Positions 63,085-64,000 of a DNA stretch of 64,000 nt are shown here, one piece after another. The translations under genes and the position numbers were made by a program. The DNA comes from Bacteroidetes bacterium ADurb.Bin008. GTDB taxonomy: Bacteria > Bacteroidota > Bacteroidia > Bacteroidales > Tenuifilaceae. The notes below the pieces were generated by a model that did not search any database, was not told the origin of the DNA, and worked only from the letters and a program-made list of their open reading frames with translations. Numbering within the stretch: the stretch's first letter is position 1; each line of letters opens with the position of its first letter. Location: contig MWFE01000013.1 in the NCBI GenBank assembly GCA_002071445.1, positions 1 through 64,000 on the forward strand, read 5' to 3'.

Positions 63085-64000
63085 ATGGCCCAACTAACAG
63101 ATACTTCTGCAAAGAACATGAATACCGACGGACGAATCGGATTTGGGCAGCTTATGGCCTACGGTTCGGGCGGGATAATCCCCATTGCGCTTTTCAATAT
63201 CGCTGGAATTCTGGTGGGGTTGATGGGGAATATCAGCCTTGGGCTAAGCGCCTTTTGGCTGGGGGTCATTCTTATCATTCCCCGCCTATGGGACGCGGTA
63301 TCCGACCCCATTGTTGGCCATATATCCGATAACATCCGAACCCCGTGGGGTAGGCGTCGTCCATTCATCCTTGTGGGGGGTATTCTCGTGGCCTTGTGTT
63401 TTGTGATGCTATGGTGGATCCCCAAGGGCGAAATGGTAAAGGCGTGGTTCCCGTCCGATGCGGGATTCCAATGGTTCCAGTTGGGCTACATACTGCTATC
63501 GCTGTTGCTGTTCTTCACGGCATGCACCATCTTCGAGATACCCCACGGTGCCTTAGGAATGGAGATGACCAACGACCCGCATGTTCGTACTCGATTGTTC
63601 AGCGCAAAAAGTTTTGTTGGGAACCTGTTCGCCATGAGCACGCCCTGGCTGTTTGCATTGGCCAACATGGAGATTTTCAAAGGCCCCGGAGGCAATGAGG
63701 CTGATGGGATGCGATACGTTTCGCTAATGGTGGCAGCCATACTTATTCCCCTCTCCGTTTTGTGGTTCTTCTCGCTGCGCGAACCGGGTTTCCATAGGGT
63801 TGCCTCCCAAAAGAAAACCCCGTTCTGGCACGACATGAAGCATGCCATTGGTAACAGGAACTTCATCATGCTCACGCTCACCATTTTCACCCTGGCCATG
63901 GGGTTTAACTTTGTGAACCTGCTGGGTTCATACATCCCCATTTTTTACGTTTTCGGCGGCGACAAAGTGGCCGGAGCATACCTGCTGGGCATTAACGGAA
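63085..64000 (+). CDS. GPH-family sugar:cation symporter (MFS), truncated by window end
   Basis: 305 codons visible; open at the window end. ATG at 63085, 25 bases after the preceding stop. The MelB/GPH signature PRLWDAVSDPIVGHISDN followed by TPWGRRRPFILVGG (residues about 69-106) is clear, with seven or more membrane helices visible. It moves a mono- or disaccharide across the inner membrane with a cation, completing the locus. GH3 or other downstream genes may lie beyond the window. Confidence 0.93.
   Translation, partial: MAQLTDTSAKNMNTDGRIGFGQLMAYGSGGIIPIALFNIAGILVGLMGNISLGLSAFWLGVILIIPRLWDAVSDPIVGHISDNIRTPWGRRRPFILVGGILVALCFVMLWWIPKGEMVKAWFPSDAGFQWFQLGYILLSLLLFFTACTIFEIPHGALGMEMTNDPHVRTRLFSAKSFVGNLFAMSTPWLFALANMEIFKGPGGNEADGMRYVSLMVAAILIPLSVLWFFSLREPGFHRVASQKKTPFWHDMKHAIGNRNFIMLTLTIFTLAMGFNFVNLLGSYIPIFYVFGGDKVAGAYLLGING

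Noticed and set aside
63486-63941. 151-codon minus-strand ORF opposite the GPH symporter
   Set aside because: Antisense shadow of the clearly recognisable symporter, which does not close within the window.
1-64000. Mobile elements, CRISPR arrays, rRNA operons, toxin-antitoxin pairs
   Set aside because: No transposase, integrase, regularly spaced repeats or rRNA sequence was seen; the only repeated structures are the short ones reported.

Overview
The window is a chromosomal segment of a Bacteroidota bacterium. The evidence is SusC/SusD, gliding-type GldB/F/G, PorT, TamL-type Omp85, DUF2851, DUF4294 and DUF4340 proteins, many lipoprotein signals, and -7 promoter elements of the form TAnnTTTG, the Bacteroidota pattern. 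A member of Bacteroidales/Marinilabiliales or a related free-living order is plausible, but species cannot be fixed by eye. No rRNA, CRISPR array, prophage or intact insertion sequence was seen.

Layout. 0-5.3 kb (minus strand): an ECF sigma factor overlapping a single-pass membrane protein with a beta-barrel-like C-terminus, a long imperfect inverted repeat, a GldB-like lipoprotein and a lipoprotein-type dipeptidyl peptidase III. 5.6-13.3 kb (plus): gldF-gldG-DUF4340, dnaN, a DnaQ-like exonuclease, tRNA-Pro(CGG) on the minus strand, DUF2851, rpsO. 13.5-22.4 kb: pnp, a prolyl oligopeptidase, a deoxynucleoside kinase, an OmpA-like/TPR lipoprotein, a SpoU methyltransferase (minus) and sucC. 22.4-24.2 kb (minus): small membrane proteins and two CDGSH iron-sulfur proteins, with a possible small RNA in the largest gap. 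24.5-31.3 kb: DUF4294, elbB, thpR, purL, menG, porT and a second SpoU methyltransferase. 31.7-39.1 kb: TamL, a TlpA-like lipoprotein, meaB and a TPR/SpoIIE phosphatase. 39.3-43.2 kb: a zinc/manganese ABC importer and lpd. 43.4-47.7 kb: an SGNH hydrolase, an MBL-fold hydrolase, a second TPR/SpoIIE phosphatase and tRNA-Pro(GGG).

The last 16 kb is a polysaccharide utilization locus. A membrane-anchored beta-propeller/Y_Y_Y/LuxR-type regulator precedes SusC, SusD, a LamG lipoprotein, two PF10091 (GH144-like) lipoproteins, a large multidomain (alpha/alpha)6-type enzyme and a GPH-type sugar symporter cut by the window end. The logic is capture and import by SusCD with the LamG protein, cleavage by the PF10091 and (alpha/alpha)6 enzymes, and uptake into the cytoplasm by the symporter. 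The GH144 resemblance makes a beta-1,2-glucan a reasonable but unproven substrate. A strong terminator lies between the binding-protein genes and the enzyme genes.

No wholly new system is proven. The best leads are this locus with its unusual regulator and internal terminator, a 119-bp inverted repeat, a promoter/hairpin unit that may be a small RNA, two near-identical sigma-54-like promoters, a 15-bp motif shared by the porT and tamL upstream regions, a 35-codon ORF abutting purL, and the CDGSH gene cluster. All domain and family calls are from reading the translations; no database search was run.
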